DNA of 51,455 nucleotides from assembly GCA_017458265.1 (NCBI GenBank), contig JAFTFV010000027.1, forward strand, positions 1 to 51,455, in the 5' to 3' direction. Origin of the DNA: Bacteroidales bacterium (lineage in GTDB: Bacteria > Bacteroidota > Bacteroidia > Bacteroidales > UBA932). The notes below the pieces were generated by a model. The model searched no databases and was not told the origin of the DNA. It saw only the letters and a list, made by a program, of their open reading frames with translations. Below are positions 27,824 through 35,743 of the stretch, in pieces (within the stretch, counting starts at the first letter, position 1; each line of letters begins with the position of its first letter). Position numbers and translations under genes: made by a program.

Positions 27824-27844
27824 ATAACTAAAGTATAACTAAAG
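27824..27844. repeat. Tandem direct repeat ATAACTAAAG x2
   Basis: ATAACTAAAG occurs at 27824-27833 and 27835-27844, exactly one helical turn apart (11 bp). A reverse-orientation relative (TAACTTTAGT) lies about 100 bp upstream around 27718. They sit 60-75 bp upstream of the XRE gene promoter -33 element, a typical place for an activator or repressor site. Confidence 0.4.
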
Positions 27845-27898
27845 GTTATAATTTACATATCCTCCCCTATCCCTTCCTGAATTAACATCTTCCAACAC

Positions 27899-27929
27899 TT
27901 GGATTTCTCATTTATACTTTTTACATTTG
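27899..27929 (+). promoter_or_regulatory. XRE gene promoter (-33 TTG, -7 TACATTTG)
   Basis: TTG at 27899-27901 and TACATTTG at 27922-27929 are 20 bp apart. ATG 27950 follows after 20 nt. Confidence 0.7.
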
Positions 27930-27947
27930 TGAAAACAAAGGTGTAAA
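27920..27947. promoter_or_regulatory. Inverted repeat TTTACA...TGTAAA over the XRE promoter, candidate auto-operator
   Basis: TTTACA (27920-27925) and TGTAAA (27942-27947) flank an inner inverted pair TTTGT/ACAAA centred on GAAA, giving nested dyad symmetry over the -7 box and transcription start. A repressor bound here would block the promoter. The XRE protein encoded next is the obvious candidate. Confidence 0.45.
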
Positions 27948-27949
27948 TT

Positions 27950-28291
27950 ATGAACCGTCGTTTATTGCAGTTTTTGCAGGCCCAAAACATCACGCAGGCT
28001 CAATTTGCAGACACTCTTTCAGTCGCCCGCGGAAGTGTCTCCCATATTCTCTCCGGGCGCAACAAACCAGGCTACGAATTCCTCGAGAGCCTTGCGCTTC
28101 ACTACCCCGCACTGAGCATGGACTGGATTCTCACGGGGAAAGGCAGCATGTTCAAGGGCCAGAGCACAGATGAAAACGACCCCGCAGCGCTCTCTGACAG
28201 CCTTTTCCTCCCGGCACAGCCGCTCGGAATCAAGAAAATAATGGTATTTTTCGACGACAACACTTTCAAGGAATTCCTTGCTGCAGAGTGA
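27950..28291 (+). CDS. XRE-family helix-turn-helix regulator
   Basis: A 113-residue DNA-binding protein. Residues about 5-62 form a Cro/CI-type HTH: helix 2-turn-helix 3 in ITQAQFADTLSVARGSVSHI, then SGRNKPGYEFLESLALHYP and MDWILTGKGSMF, the usual phrase of this Bacteroidota family. A linker leads to a short C-terminal stretch (KKIMVFFDDNTFKEF) found at the end of many relatives, possibly for dimerisation. It is most likely an autorepressor acting on the nested inverted repeat over its promoter. The gene lies directly upstream of, and partly over, the promoter of the DHODH-like gene (-33 TTG at 28278 is inside its coding region), so the two may be linked in control. Confidence 0.9.
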   Translation: MNRRLLQFLQAQNITQAQFADTLSVARGSVSHILSGRNKPGYEFLESLALHYPALSMDWILTGKGSMFKGQSTDENDPAALSDSLFLPAQPLGIKKIMVFFDDNTFKEFLAAE

Positions 28292-28308
28292 GGTTTTTAC
28301 TATCTTTG
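28278..28308 (+). promoter_or_regulatory. Promoter of the DHODH-like gene/cinA (-33 TTG, -7 TATCTTTG)
   Basis: TTG at 28278-28280, inside the XRE coding region, and TATCTTTG at 28301-28308, 20 bp apart. ATG 28317 is 8 nt beyond the box, so the leader is only a few bases. The in-frame TTG at 28278 is this -33 element, not a start. Confidence 0.7.
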
Positions 28309-28316
28309 CAGGTGTT

Positions 28317-28994
28317 ATGTGGCCATTCAGAAAAAAGAAGACTGCAGACCTCTCTGCAGAGCTCTCCGGAATCCGCTTCCGGAATCCGGTGGGCCTGTTC
28401 CTCCCCCAGGGCAGCCTTATAGAGAAGTCCGGCCGCCTCAGAAAGCAGGCCGGATTCATTACCGCAGTTCCTCCCAAAGACAATATAATCACCTGGATAT
28501 CAAACTTTAAGAACACATTCCAGGGAGAGATTACGGCAGTGGAAATTGCAGAGGACATTACCCGCAATTTCTCTCTTGCATATGACTTTGCCGACATCCT
28601 CATCATCAATCCCGACGGCAATGAAGGCATAAATGCAATGGATATCTCGGATACCGTTTCCCTTCTTGATTCCCTTCTGAACCTGCGGCTCTGCTACGAG
28701 AAATATACACCGGTTTATCTTCGTGTATCAGAAGCCGTTACACATGACGAGCTAAAGACAATCTTAACATATTGCCGCCTTGCCGGAGTGGACGGAATGG
28801 TTGCGCCGCCCCAGAAGGTAGAGGCCATCCGTGACCTTACCGAGGGCCGCTTCCCCATTATCGCATACGCCACAACGCCGGAAGATGCTCTCAAAAGCCT
28901 CAAATCCGGGGCTGAACTGGTAGAGATGCAGTCACGCCTGTGGCAGCTGGCAAAGTTACTCAAAGAGCTTGAAAAAGGCGCACTTGAACAATGA
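28317..28994 (+). CDS. Short, degenerate dihydroorotate-dehydrogenase-like TIM-barrel protein
   Basis: 225 residues with the strand order of a DHODH/FMN TIM barrel but weak at the active site. FRNPVGLFLPQG (21-32) matches the first strand FKNPVGLAAG; ADILIINPDGNEG (92-104) sits where DHODH has its Asn-Ser-Pro-Asn-Thr loop; PVYLRVSEAVTHDEL (132-146) matches the VKIAPDLT strand; GVDGMVAPP (157-165) matches the IDGIIATN strand; and FPIIAYATTPEDALKSLKSGAELVEM (179-204) matches the phosphate-binding end, where the Gly-Gly pair is lost. DHODHs have 300 or more residues, so loops or a domain are missing. FMN binding and catalysis look doubtful. It overlaps cinA by 4 bp. Function unknown. Confidence 0.6.
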   Translation: MWPFRKKKTADLSAELSGIRFRNPVGLFLPQGSLIEKSGRLRKQAGFITAVPPKDNIITWISNFKNTFQGEITAVEIAEDITRNFSLAYDFADILIINPDGNEGINAMDISDTVSLLDSLLNLRLCYEKYTPVYLRVSEAVTHDELKTILTYCRLAGVDGMVAPPQKVEAIRDLTEGRFPIIAYATTPEDALKSLKSGAELVEMQSRLWQLAKLLKELEKGALEQ

Positions 28995-30241
28995 TACAGG
29001 CTTCAATTATCACTATCGGCGATGAGATCCTCATCGGACAGGTTGTAGACACTAACTCATCGCGCATCGCAATGGCCCTGGAAGAGGCCGGAGTCAAGGT
29101 CAGAAGGATGCTATCCATCTCTGACAAGAATGCAGAAATCAAGGACATACTTCTTTCGGAACTGTCCGGCTCAGACATAGTTGTCACGACCGGCGGCCTC
29201 GGACCCACCAAGGACGACATTACCAAGGAAGCTCTTTTCCAGCTCAGCGGCAGCTCTTCATGGGTAGAACATGCCGGCCAGATGGAAATGGTGAAGGCAA
29301 TCCTCAGGAGCCGCGGCCTGGATACGCTAAAAAGCAACCGCGCACAGGCACTTGTGCCGGACAAGGCAGAAGTGATAGTAAACAAGCTTGGAACGGCTCC
29401 GATAATGGTTTTCAGGGCAATCCAGGGCAAGGGAACGCTATATTCCCTCCCCGGTGTCCCGCACGAGGCCGTAGGCGCCATCCCTGACATCCTTGCCGAT
29501 ATCAGGAACCACTTCCCCCTTGCAGAGATACTCCACCGCAATATAATGGTATATGGAATTGCAGAGTCGGCCCTGTCAGAGCTCATTGCTCCCTGGGAGG
29601 ATGCACTTCCGGAGGACATGCACCTTGCATACCTTCCCAACCCACTCACGGGAATACGCCTGAGACTGTCCCTCTACGGCAGCGACAAAGAGGCCGAAAA
29701 CGCCCGTGCAGATGCGCAGATTGCCGCTTTGAAGGAAATCCTTGGCGACAGGATCTATGCCCTCAGGGACAGCACCATGGAAGAAGCCGTGGGAGAACTG
29801 CTCATTGCAAAAGGCAAGACCCTCTCTGCAGCGGAATCCTGCACCGGAGGCGAAATTGCCCACATGATAACTACGGTTGCGGGCTCGTCGGCATACTTCC
29901 TTGGCTCTGTCACATCCTATGCGATATCGGTAAAGGAAAAGGTTCTCGGAGTACCCCACGGAATCATAGAGGAAAAAGGCGTAGTAAGTGCCGAGGTTGC
30001 CGCCGCAATGGCAGAAGGTGTGCGGCGCCTTACAGGCAGTGACTATGCCGTTGCAACCACCGGCCTTGCCGGCCCTGGTGGTGACGATGTAAATCCTGTC
30101 GGAACCGTCTGGATAGGAGTGGCCGGCCCACACGGAACCACCACCGAAAAGCACTGCTTCAAAAGCGACAGAAAGCGCAATATCCAGCGTTTTGCCTCTA
30201 CTGCGCTCAATGCACTGCGTCTTGCTATCATAAAAGACTAA
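28991..30241 (+). CDS. cinA: CinA family protein: nicotinamide-nucleotide amidohydrolase with COG1058 domain
   Basis: A 416-residue two-domain protein. The N-terminal MoaB/MogA-like domain (about 1-170) has TIGDEILIGQVVDTN and TTGGLGPTKDDITKEA. The C-terminal PncC domain (about 255-416) has AAESCTGGEIA, SYAISVKEKVLGV and TTGLAGPGGDD. The family deamidates NMN back to NaMN in pyridine-nucleotide salvage and hydrolyses ADP-ribose through the N-domain; it was first linked to competence. The start overlaps the DHODH-like gene (ATGA), so both come from the 28278-28308 promoter. A strong hairpin terminator follows the TAA by about 20 bp. Confidence 0.95.
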   Translation: MIQASIITIGDEILIGQVVDTNSSRIAMALEEAGVKVRRMLSISDKNAEIKDILLSELSGSDIVVTTGGLGPTKDDITKEALFQLSGSSSWVEHAGQMEMVKAILRSRGLDTLKSNRAQALVPDKAEVIVNKLGTAPIMVFRAIQGKGTLYSLPGVPHEAVGAIPDILADIRNHFPLAEILHRNIMVYGIAESALSELIAPWEDALPEDMHLAYLPNPLTGIRLRLSLYGSDKEAENARADAQIAALKEILGDRIYALRDSTMEEAVGELLIAKGKTLSAAESCTGGEIAHMITTVAGSSAYFLGSVTSYAISVKEKVLGVPHGIIEEKGVVSAEVAAAMAEGVRRLTGSDYAVATTGLAGPGGDDVNPVGTVWIGVAGPHGTTTEKHCFKSDRKRNIQRFASTALNALRLAIIKD

Positions 30242-30263
30242 CTCGCTGAAAATACATAAATAA

Positions 30264-30296
30264 AACACTTATGTTATACTGCATAACATAAGTGTT
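30264..30296. terminator. Bidirectional hairpin terminator between cinA and the M19 dipeptidase gene
   Basis: A perfect 14-bp inverted repeat (AACACTTATGTTAT and its complement) around a 5-nt loop. On the minus strand it is followed by a T-rich run (TTTATTTATG); on the plus strand by ACTTTATATATATT. It sits between convergent stops at 30241 and 30317, so it can end both transcripts. It is the only clear terminator in the window. Its stem is unusually AT-rich. Confidence 0.75.
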
Positions 30297-30316
30297 ACTT
30301 TATATATATTCCACAC

Positions 30317-31396
30317 CTAAAGTGTTGATTCAGCTAGACTTAGGATTCTACCCCAGACAGACATCAGATTCAGGCCGGAAACCTTCTCGATATCCTCCTT
30401 GGAGTATCCACGGCGGTTCATCTCTGTAAACACGAGAGGCATCATGGAGACGTTGTCAAGACCTGTCGGAGCAAGAAGGATTCCGTCAAAGTCGGAGCCT
30501 ATTCCAACGTGGTCTATCCCGCAGATTTCGACTGCATGGTCTATGTGGTCTACCACCTCTTTCACACCGGGACGCGGAACCGTGGCAAGGCGGTCCTGGG
30601 CACGGTGCCATGCCTCGATGCGGGAGGCATCGGCAGGAGACTCAATGAAGGCGGCTTCGGCGGCATCGGCCTCGTCAATGAGGGATTCATATCCTTTGCC
30701 GAAGTCGTCGGAGAGGAAGGCGGGGTAGAAGTTTATGCCCACGTAGCCGTCGACATCGGCAATGGCGCGGAGCATGTCGTCGGTGAGGTTGCGCCTGTGG
30801 GAACAGAGGGCACGGCAGCAGGAGTGGGAGGCGATCACCGGAGCTTCCGACAGCTTGATGCAGTCCCAGAAGGTGCTGTCTGCGCTGTGGGAAAGGTCCA
30901 CCATCATTCCAAGGCGGTTCATTTCACGGAGCACTTCCCTGCCGAATGGGCTCAGACCACCCCAGGTTGCACTGCCGGCGGCGCTGTCGGCAATGGCATT
31001 GTCTGCATTGTGCGTGAGGGTAAGGTAGCGCACTCCGCGGCGCCGGAAGGCGTGAAGCTTCTCGATGGAGTTCCCTATCGGCAGGCCGTTCTCCATACCT
31101 ATAAAGATGGAAAAGATGCCTTTGCCGACGTTTTCCAAGGCCCCGGCGGGGCTGGTTGTTACGGCTGCGATATCCGGATACTTTCCCGCCGCCGCATAAA
31201 TTGCGTCCAGAAGCCTTGCAGCGTAGTCTTCGGCAAGGGAGGGATCATAGTCCGGCGGAGTATAGAGGGCCCAGAAAGCGCCGTCGACTCCCCCTTTTTT
31301 GAGTTTGGGGAAGTCGACCTGGCTGTAATTATTGTCGATACCCGGGTCCCTGAGCCTCAGAAGCTGTGACGGGGTATCCTGGTGTGAATCGTACAT
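30317..31396 (-). CDS. M19 family (renal-type) dipeptidase
   Basis: A binuclear zinc dipeptidase of the amidohydrolase superfamily, 359 residues. Metal and active-site motifs are visible: DSHQDTP near the N-terminus (His5 and Asp7 as the HxD pair), FIGMENGLPIG with the bridging Glu, VDLSHSAD and ASHSCCRAL with the two histidines, and GSDFDG near 300. There is no signal peptide or lipobox, so unlike many relatives it appears cytoplasmic, with a role in dipeptide (including D-amino acid) turnover. Start ATG shares one base with the stop of the head-GIN gene (TAATG). It is the last gene of the valS-tat transcript. Confidence 0.88.
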   Translation of the reverse strand: MYDSHQDTPSQLLRLRDPGIDNNYSQVDFPKLKKGGVDGAFWALYTPPDYDPSLAEDYAARLLDAIYAAAGKYPDIAAVTTSPAGALENVGKGIFSIFIGMENGLPIGNSIEKLHAFRRRGVRYLTLTHNADNAIADSAAGSATWGGLSPFGREVLREMNRLGMMVDLSHSADSTFWDCIKLSEAPVIASHSCCRALCSHRRNLTDDMLRAIADVDGYVGINFYPAFLSDDFGKGYESLIDEADAAEAAFIESPADASRIEAWHRAQDRLATVPRPGVKEVVDHIDHAVEICGIDHVGIGSDFDGILLAPTGLDNVSMMPLVFTEMNRRGYSKEDIEKVSGLNLMSVWGRILSLAESTL

Positions 31397-32397
31397 TACT
31401 TGACGGGAGCGCCCTTGGGAGCAAGAGTAGATTTGATGACGCGGCCGATCTTGAATGCAGGAGTACCGGTGTAGAAGAGGGAGCTGCCGCCCAGAAGGGT
31501 TGCTTCAACGGTGTCGGATACGTTCACGTTCACCTTGCTGGAGCCATTGAGGTTGGCAACTACTTCCTTGGTGAGGAGGCCGTCACCGTCGATTTCGGCA
31601 TTCTTTTCAGTGCGCACCTCGAGGGTTGTGGTTTCACCGGAGAGGACGACCTTGGTGCTTGCGATACCGCTGGCGATGATCTTGTCGGCCTTGGCGGCGA
31701 GGGCAATCTTGCTGTTGGCAGCACCGGTCACGTTTGCGACAGGAGTTTCAGCGCCGATGGAGATGGTTGCATTGCCTGCGCCGTTCACGTTAAGGGTGCC
31801 GGTATTTGCAGAAAGCTTGAGGTTGGAGTTGCCGTCGTTGGTGATTTCGATCTTGTCGTCGGCCTTGAGGGAAAGAACAGCCTGGGCGTTCTTTGTCATG
31901 GTAATGTTGGCGGTAACTGAATTGACGGAGAGGCTCTTGATCTGGCCCTTGTCTGCGATGCTCACCTGGAGGAATTCGCCGGGGAATTCAACTGCAGAAT
32001 TGATGACGGCGTTGTCTGCAACGGTGATGCCTGCAATTTCAGGAAGGGTGACAACTGCACGGAAAGTAGGTGCAGAGGCGTTTTTCTGCTTGTAGAGCTT
32101 CTTGATATCCTTGGGAACGGATTTTTCATCATAGCCGATGTAGAGGGTCTTTGCCCTTACATAAACCTGCACATAGGGAGAGAGTGCATTGTCTACTGTG
32201 AGGCGTACGCCGTAGTCGCCTTTGTCGAGGGTGACTTCGAAGTCGCCGGAGGCGCTGATTGAGTTGAAATCACCTACGGGAAGGGTTTTGTCTTCCAGCT
32301 GGATGGTGAATGACTGCTGGTCCTGGGCGAGGGCCACTGCGCCTGAAAGAGCGAAAACGGAAACGAAGATTCCGATTGCTTTGAAAATGTTTTTCAT
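31396..32397 (-). CDS. Exported head-GIN (DUF2807) beta-helix protein
   Basis: A 333-residue exported protein with a Sec signal peptide (1-24, ending AVALAQ). The body is a regular run of short strands with Gly/Asn turns (GAGNATISIGAETPVANVTG, NGSSKVNVNVSDTVEATL), typical of the head-GIN/DUF2807 domain that folds as a right-handed beta-helix. Despite the Pfam name (putative auto-transporter adhesin) no function is established. It begins with the usual phrase DFNSISASGDFEVTL. It lies 33 bp after the ABC-F gene with no promoter box in between, and overlaps the dipeptidase gene. Confidence 0.85.
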   Translation of the reverse strand: MKNIFKAIGIFVSVFALSGAVALAQDQQSFTIQLEDKTLPVGDFNSISASGDFEVTLDKGDYGVRLTVDNALSPYVQVYVRAKTLYIGYDEKSVPKDIKKLYKQKNASAPTFRAVVTLPEIAGITVADNAVINSAVEFPGEFLQVSIADKGQIKSLSVNSVTANITMTKNAQAVLSLKADDKIEITNDGNSNLKLSANTGTLNVNGAGNATISIGAETPVANVTGAANSKIALAAKADKIIASGIASTKVVLSGETTTLEVRTEKNAEIDGDGLLTKEVVANLNGSSKVNVNVSDTVEATLLGGSSLFYTGTPAFKIGRVIKSTLAPKGAPVK

Positions 32398-32430
32398 AGT
32401 CTTTTTAAGTTATTTGATGTTAATAATTAA

Positions 32431-34341
32431 TTATCCAATTTTTTCCATGAGCGCAGTCCACTCTTCCGTGAGGGAGTCTGTGACCTGCCTTAATTCCTGA
32501 TACTCTGCTGTTAAAGCGAAAATATCGGCATTATTTCCCGGATTTGCAAGAGATTCTTCAATAATCTTGAGTTTTTCCTCATTTTCTGCAATTGCGTTTT
32601 CTACCGTTACTAACCTTGCACGTAACTTCCTGTCCTCCTTGGTGAAGCCCTTGGGCTGGGGCGTCTTTTCCTTTTTGGGCGCATCGGCAGCCTGCTGCTT
32701 CTTTGCCGAAGCCTCCAGTTCCTGAAGGTTTCTGAGCCTGAGCCTCCGGAGAAAGTCCTGTACGCCTCCAAGATGCTCCTTGACCCTTCCGTCGCGGAAT
32801 TCGTACAACTTTCCAACAAGGCCGTCCAGGAAGTCACGGTCATGGGATACGACAATAAGCGTGCCATCAAATGCCTGAAGGGCCTGCTTGAGCCTGTCCT
32901 TGGACTGGATATCCATGTGGTTTGTGGGCTCGTCAAGCACCAGCACATTGTACGGAGACAGCATCAGCCTAGCCATTCCAAGGCGGGCCCTCTCCCCTCC
33001 TGATAGGACTGAAACTTTCTTGTCAACGTCCTCTCCCTTGAACAGAAACGCCCCCAGAATATCCCTGAGGCGCGTTCTCACCTCTCCAACGGCAACGCGG
33101 TCAAGCGTCTCCTCCACGGTTAGGTTCTTGTCCAGAACGTCCTCCTGGTTCTGTGCATAGTAGCCGATATGGACATTGTGGCCGACTCTGGCCTCTCCGT
33201 CGATGGGGGCAAGTTCTCCTGTGATGATTCTGAGGAAGGTGGTCTTGCCCTCACCGTTGCGGCCAACGAGGGCAATCTTCTCCCCGCGCTGGATTTCAAT
33301 GTCGGCACCGGTGAAGACAACCTTTCCGGGATAGCCGGCGGCAAGGTCTGAAGACTTGAAAACGACGTCTCCTGAGCGCTGCGCAGGAGGAAAACGGAGA
33401 TTTATGCGGGAATTGTCAGTTTCATCTATCTCTATCCTTTCCAGCTTTTCCAGGGCCTTGATGCGGGACTGGACCTGATTGCTCTTGGTGGGCTTGTAGC
33501 GGAAGCGGTTGATGAAGTCTTCAGTCTTCTCGATCATGCGCTGCTGGTTGTCGTAGGCGGCCTTCTGCTGGGAAAGCCTTTCCTCCCTGAGCACCAGATA
33601 TTTGCTGTAATGTACCTTATAGTCATGTATGTGACCCAGGAGTATCTCCACGGTGCGTCCTGTGACGTTGTCCAGGAACTTGCGGTCATGGGAGACCAGA
33701 AGGAGCGAGCCCCGGTAGGACTTGAGATAGCTTTCGAACCATTCAATGGACTCTATGTCCAGGTGGTTTGTGGGCTCGTCCAGAAGAAGGACGTCGGGGG
33801 CTCCCAGAAGGATTTTCGCAAGTTCCATGCGCATGTTCCAGCCCTGGCTGAAGGTCTCTGTCTTGCGGTCCAGCTCTTCTTCCTTGAATCCCAGGCCCTT
33901 GAGTACCTTCACGGCCTTTACCCTGGGGGATTCCCCGCTTTCGAGGGAGAGCATGTCGTTAAGGTGGTTCATCCTGTCGATTATCGCAGCATAGGAGGCC
34001 GATTCATAGTCATCCCGTTCTCCAAGCTCTGCCGTGAGCCGCGAGAGTTCATCCTCCATGTCCTTGATGTAGTCGAAAACGGAGAGCACCTCGTCCATGA
34101 CGCTCAGACCCTTGTGGTGAGCCATGCTCTGGGGAAGGTAGCCTATCCTTATTCCGGCCGGTTTCTCTATGGTACCGGAAGTGGGAACCTGCTCTCCGGT
34201 TATGAGTTTCATGAGCGTAGACTTCCCCGCCCCATTCTTTCCAACCAGGCCTATTTTGTCATTATCGCTGATATGGAAACTAATGGAATCGAGCAGGTTA
34301 AATCCACCAAACGAAACCGTTACGTTAGATACAGAAATCAT
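32431..34341 (-). CDS. ABC-F family ATPase (Uup/YheS-like)
   Basis: A 636-residue soluble protein with two ABC ATPase domains and no membrane spans. First domain: GKNGAGKS, FSQGWNMRMELAKILL and LLDEPTNHLD. Second: GRNGEGKT, LSGGERARLGMARLML and LVLDEPTNHMD. The two are joined by a basic linker (about 240-310, RFRYKPTKSNQVQSRIKALE), and the C-terminal 70 residues predict a coiled coil. ABC-F proteins act on ribosomes at the E site, relieving stalling or conferring antibiotic protection; no resistance subtype can be assigned. The start is ATG 34341, which overlaps the tatC stop (ATGA), in preference to an upstream TTG. Confidence 0.9.
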   Translation of the reverse strand: MISVSNVTVSFGGFNLLDSISFHISDNDKIGLVGKNGAGKSTLMKLITGEQVPTSGTIEKPAGIRIGYLPQSMAHHKGLSVMDEVLSVFDYIKDMEDELSRLTAELGERDDYESASYAAIIDRMNHLNDMLSLESGESPRVKAVKVLKGLGFKEEELDRKTETFSQGWNMRMELAKILLGAPDVLLLDEPTNHLDIESIEWFESYLKSYRGSLLLVSHDRKFLDNVTGRTVEILLGHIHDYKVHYSKYLVLREERLSQQKAAYDNQQRMIEKTEDFINRFRYKPTKSNQVQSRIKALEKLERIEIDETDNSRINLRFPPAQRSGDVVFKSSDLAAGYPGKVVFTGADIEIQRGEKIALVGRNGEGKTTFLRIITGELAPIDGEARVGHNVHIGYYAQNQEDVLDKNLTVEETLDRVAVGEVRTRLRDILGAFLFKGEDVDKKVSVLSGGERARLGMARLMLSPYNVLVLDEPTNHMDIQSKDRLKQALQAFDGTLIVVSHDRDFLDGLVGKLYEFRDGRVKEHLGGVQDFLRRLRLRNLQELEASAKKQQAADAPKKEKTPQPKGFTKEDRKLRARLVTVENAIAENEEKLKIIEESLANPGNNADIFALTAEYQELRQVTDSLTEEWTALMEKIG

Positions 34342-35078
34342 TCTTTGCAAAGGAGTATGGAGAGTTCAAACAGACCGTACAGCGGGATTGCCAGCACAAA
34401 CATGGAGAAGGGATCGCTTGGCGTTATGAGGGCGGCAATCACCATGGTGACTATGACCGCATATTTCCTCCATCCCTTCAGCATGTCCCTTTTCACTATC
34501 CCAAGCGAACTCAGGGCCAGGATCACGGTAGGAAACTCGAAGATGAGCCCTATCATGAACACCATGGAAACGAAAAGGGAAATATATGAATTGAGCGTAA
34601 TGGTGTTTGTGATCTCACTCGAGAGAGAGAAGTTCACAAAGAACATGAGGCATACCGGAAGCACGATGAAATATCCCACGGCAACGCCCAGATAGAAAAG
34701 CCCGGAGGAAAGGCTGAAGGCCTTCCCCACCGCTTTCTTCTCGTTCTCGTAAAGTGCCGGCGCAATGAACTTCCACACCTCATATATAATATATGGAAAC
34801 GCCACCACAACGGCGCACAGGGCCGATATCTTCAGATAAACGAAGAACTGTGCCGATATCTCGATATTGATGAGGCTCATTGAAAAGTCCACCCCGGGGA
34901 GCCTGTACAGCGGGAAATCCGGACGGGTGGGCCACATGACTGCAGCGAATACCTGCCGGGGGAAACACATCGCAAGGGCAGTGATGACGACAATGGCAAG
35001 CACTGAACGGAACAGAGTTCCCCTCAGTGCTTCCAAATGGTCCCAGAAGGACATTTCTACGTCTCCGGAAGACGCCAC
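34338..35078 (-). CDS. tatC: Twin-arginine translocase subunit TatC
   Basis: Receptor subunit of the Tat pathway, which exports folded proteins bearing twin-arginine signals. The 246-residue protein begins with the conserved cytoplasmic motif SFWDHLEALRGTLFRS, then six transmembrane helices, with the family phrases FPYIIYEVWKFIAPALYENEKK (first cytoplasmic loop) and ALITPSDPFSMF near the end. It begins 1 nt after tatA and overlaps the ABC-F gene by 4 bp. With tatA alone upstream and no tatB, this looks like a minimal TatAC system. Confidence 0.95.
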   Translation of the reverse strand: MASSGDVEMSFWDHLEALRGTLFRSVLAIVVITALAMCFPRQVFAAVMWPTRPDFPLYRLPGVDFSMSLINIEISAQFFVYLKISALCAVVVAFPYIIYEVWKFIAPALYENEKKAVGKAFSLSSGLFYLGVAVGYFIVLPVCLMFFVNFSLSSEITNTITLNSYISLFVSMVFMIGLIFEFPTVILALSSLGIVKRDMLKGWRKYAVIVTMVIAALITPSDPFSMFVLAIPLYGLFELSILLCKE

Positions 35079-35079
35079 C

Positions 35080-35295
35080 CTACTTTTCCTCCTTGTTGTA
35101 GGTGTCTGTCTTTTCAGGAGTATTGCCGGCCTCGTTGATTTCCTTTTCCACCTCGTTCATGCCCTCCTTGAAGCTCTTGACGCCTTTGCCGAGTCCTTTC
35201 ATGAGTTCGGGAATCTTCTTGCCCCCGAAAAGAAGGAGAACTACCAGTACTATGGCAACGATCTCCCAGGTGCCGATGAAAATAAGAGGATACAT
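35080..35295 (-). CDS. tatA: Twin-arginine translocase subunit TatA/E
   Basis: Pore-forming Tat component, 71 residues. It has a single N-terminal transmembrane helix ([22 protein letters not shown]) with the canonical FGGKKIPEL hinge, an amphipathic helix ([16 protein letters not shown]), and a short acidic tail. The ATG at 35295 (MYPLIFIG) is the right start; a longer upstream frame would run into the thioesterase gene. It follows that gene by 4 nt and precedes tatC by 1 nt. Confidence 0.95.
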   Translation of the reverse strand: MYPLIFIGTWEIVAIVLVVLLLFGGKKIPELMKGLGKGVKSFKEGMNEVEKEINEAGNTPEKTDTYNKEEK

Positions 35296-35299
35296 GGTA

Positions 35300-35707
35300 C
35301 TATAGTTTTTGTTCGATGAGTTTGCAGAGTATTTCCGGACAGCGTGTAGGGCGGAAGGTCTTGGCATCGATGAAGCCAAGGACCACCTGCCCTTCTGCGC
35401 AGAGTTCCCCGTTCTGGTTCACTACCGTTTGCCGGATTATCATTTTTGCCATGGGGACCTTGTCGAATTCTGCCGTTGCCGTGAGGACATCTCCCATCCT
35501 TGCCGGATGCTTGAAATGGCACTCTACGGAAACTATCGGGATCATCACGCCAAGTTCTTCCTCACACCTTTCGATGGGGAAACCCAGTTCCACCATCATG
35601 AGGTTGCGGGCATTCTCGAAGTAACGGATGTAATTAGAGTGGTGAACCACCCTCATCTGGTCCGTTTCGTAGTACCTAACGGGAAAACTTGTGCTGAAAA
35701 CCGCCAT
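35300..35707 (-). CDS. Acyl-CoA thioesterase, YbgC/4HBT hotdog family
   Basis: A 135-residue hotdog-fold thioesterase. The active-site segment [23 protein letters not shown] matches the YbgC pattern Y-x-D/E-T-D-x-M-x-V-V-H/Y-H-x-N-Y, with the catalytic Asp in ETDQM. It then reads [11 protein letters not shown] and [16 protein letters not shown]. It hydrolyses acyl-CoA or acyl-ACP; in proteobacteria YbgC is tied to the Tol-Pal system and phospholipid synthesis. It lies 36 bp after valS; the only box there (CATTTTTG) misses the consensus by one base, so it is probably read from the valS promoter. Confidence 0.88.
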   Translation of the reverse strand: MAVFSTSFPVRYYETDQMRVVHHSNYIRYFENARNLMMVELGFPIERCEEELGVMIPIVSVECHFKHPARMGDVLTATAEFDKVPMAKMIIRQTVVNQNGELCAEGQVVLGFIDAKTFRPTRCPEILCKLIEQKL

Positions 35708-35743
35708 AACAAAAATGTTATTACTTGAAACTATTTTGTTTCT

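Larger units (their letters stand above)
27482..27949. other. Gene-poor AT-rich regulatory region between queA and the XRE gene
   Basis: About 470 bp with no credible gene; the only long open frame runs antisense out of queA and looks random. It holds seven exact TTTACA/TGTAAA hexamers (27541, 27559, 27584, 27790, 27852, 27920, 27942), a GTAAAC variant at 27595, and a palindrome TTTGTA-TT-TACAAA at 27535-27548. It also contains a GC-rich hairpin, a second GC-rich potential stem (CCGCC 27757-27761 with GGCGG 27776-27780), and a short direct repeat. Its base composition is far from that of the neighbouring genes. Likely a control region, possibly with a small RNA; neither is shown. Confidence 0.5.

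Noticed and set aside
28317-28994. Pseudogene of pyrD
   Set aside because: The frame is intact, has a matching promoter and is translationally coupled to cinA; loss of motifs looks like divergence, not decay.
28991-30241. CinA as evidence for a competence locus
   Set aside because: No com genes or recA lie nearby; the PncC domain points to pyridine-nucleotide salvage.
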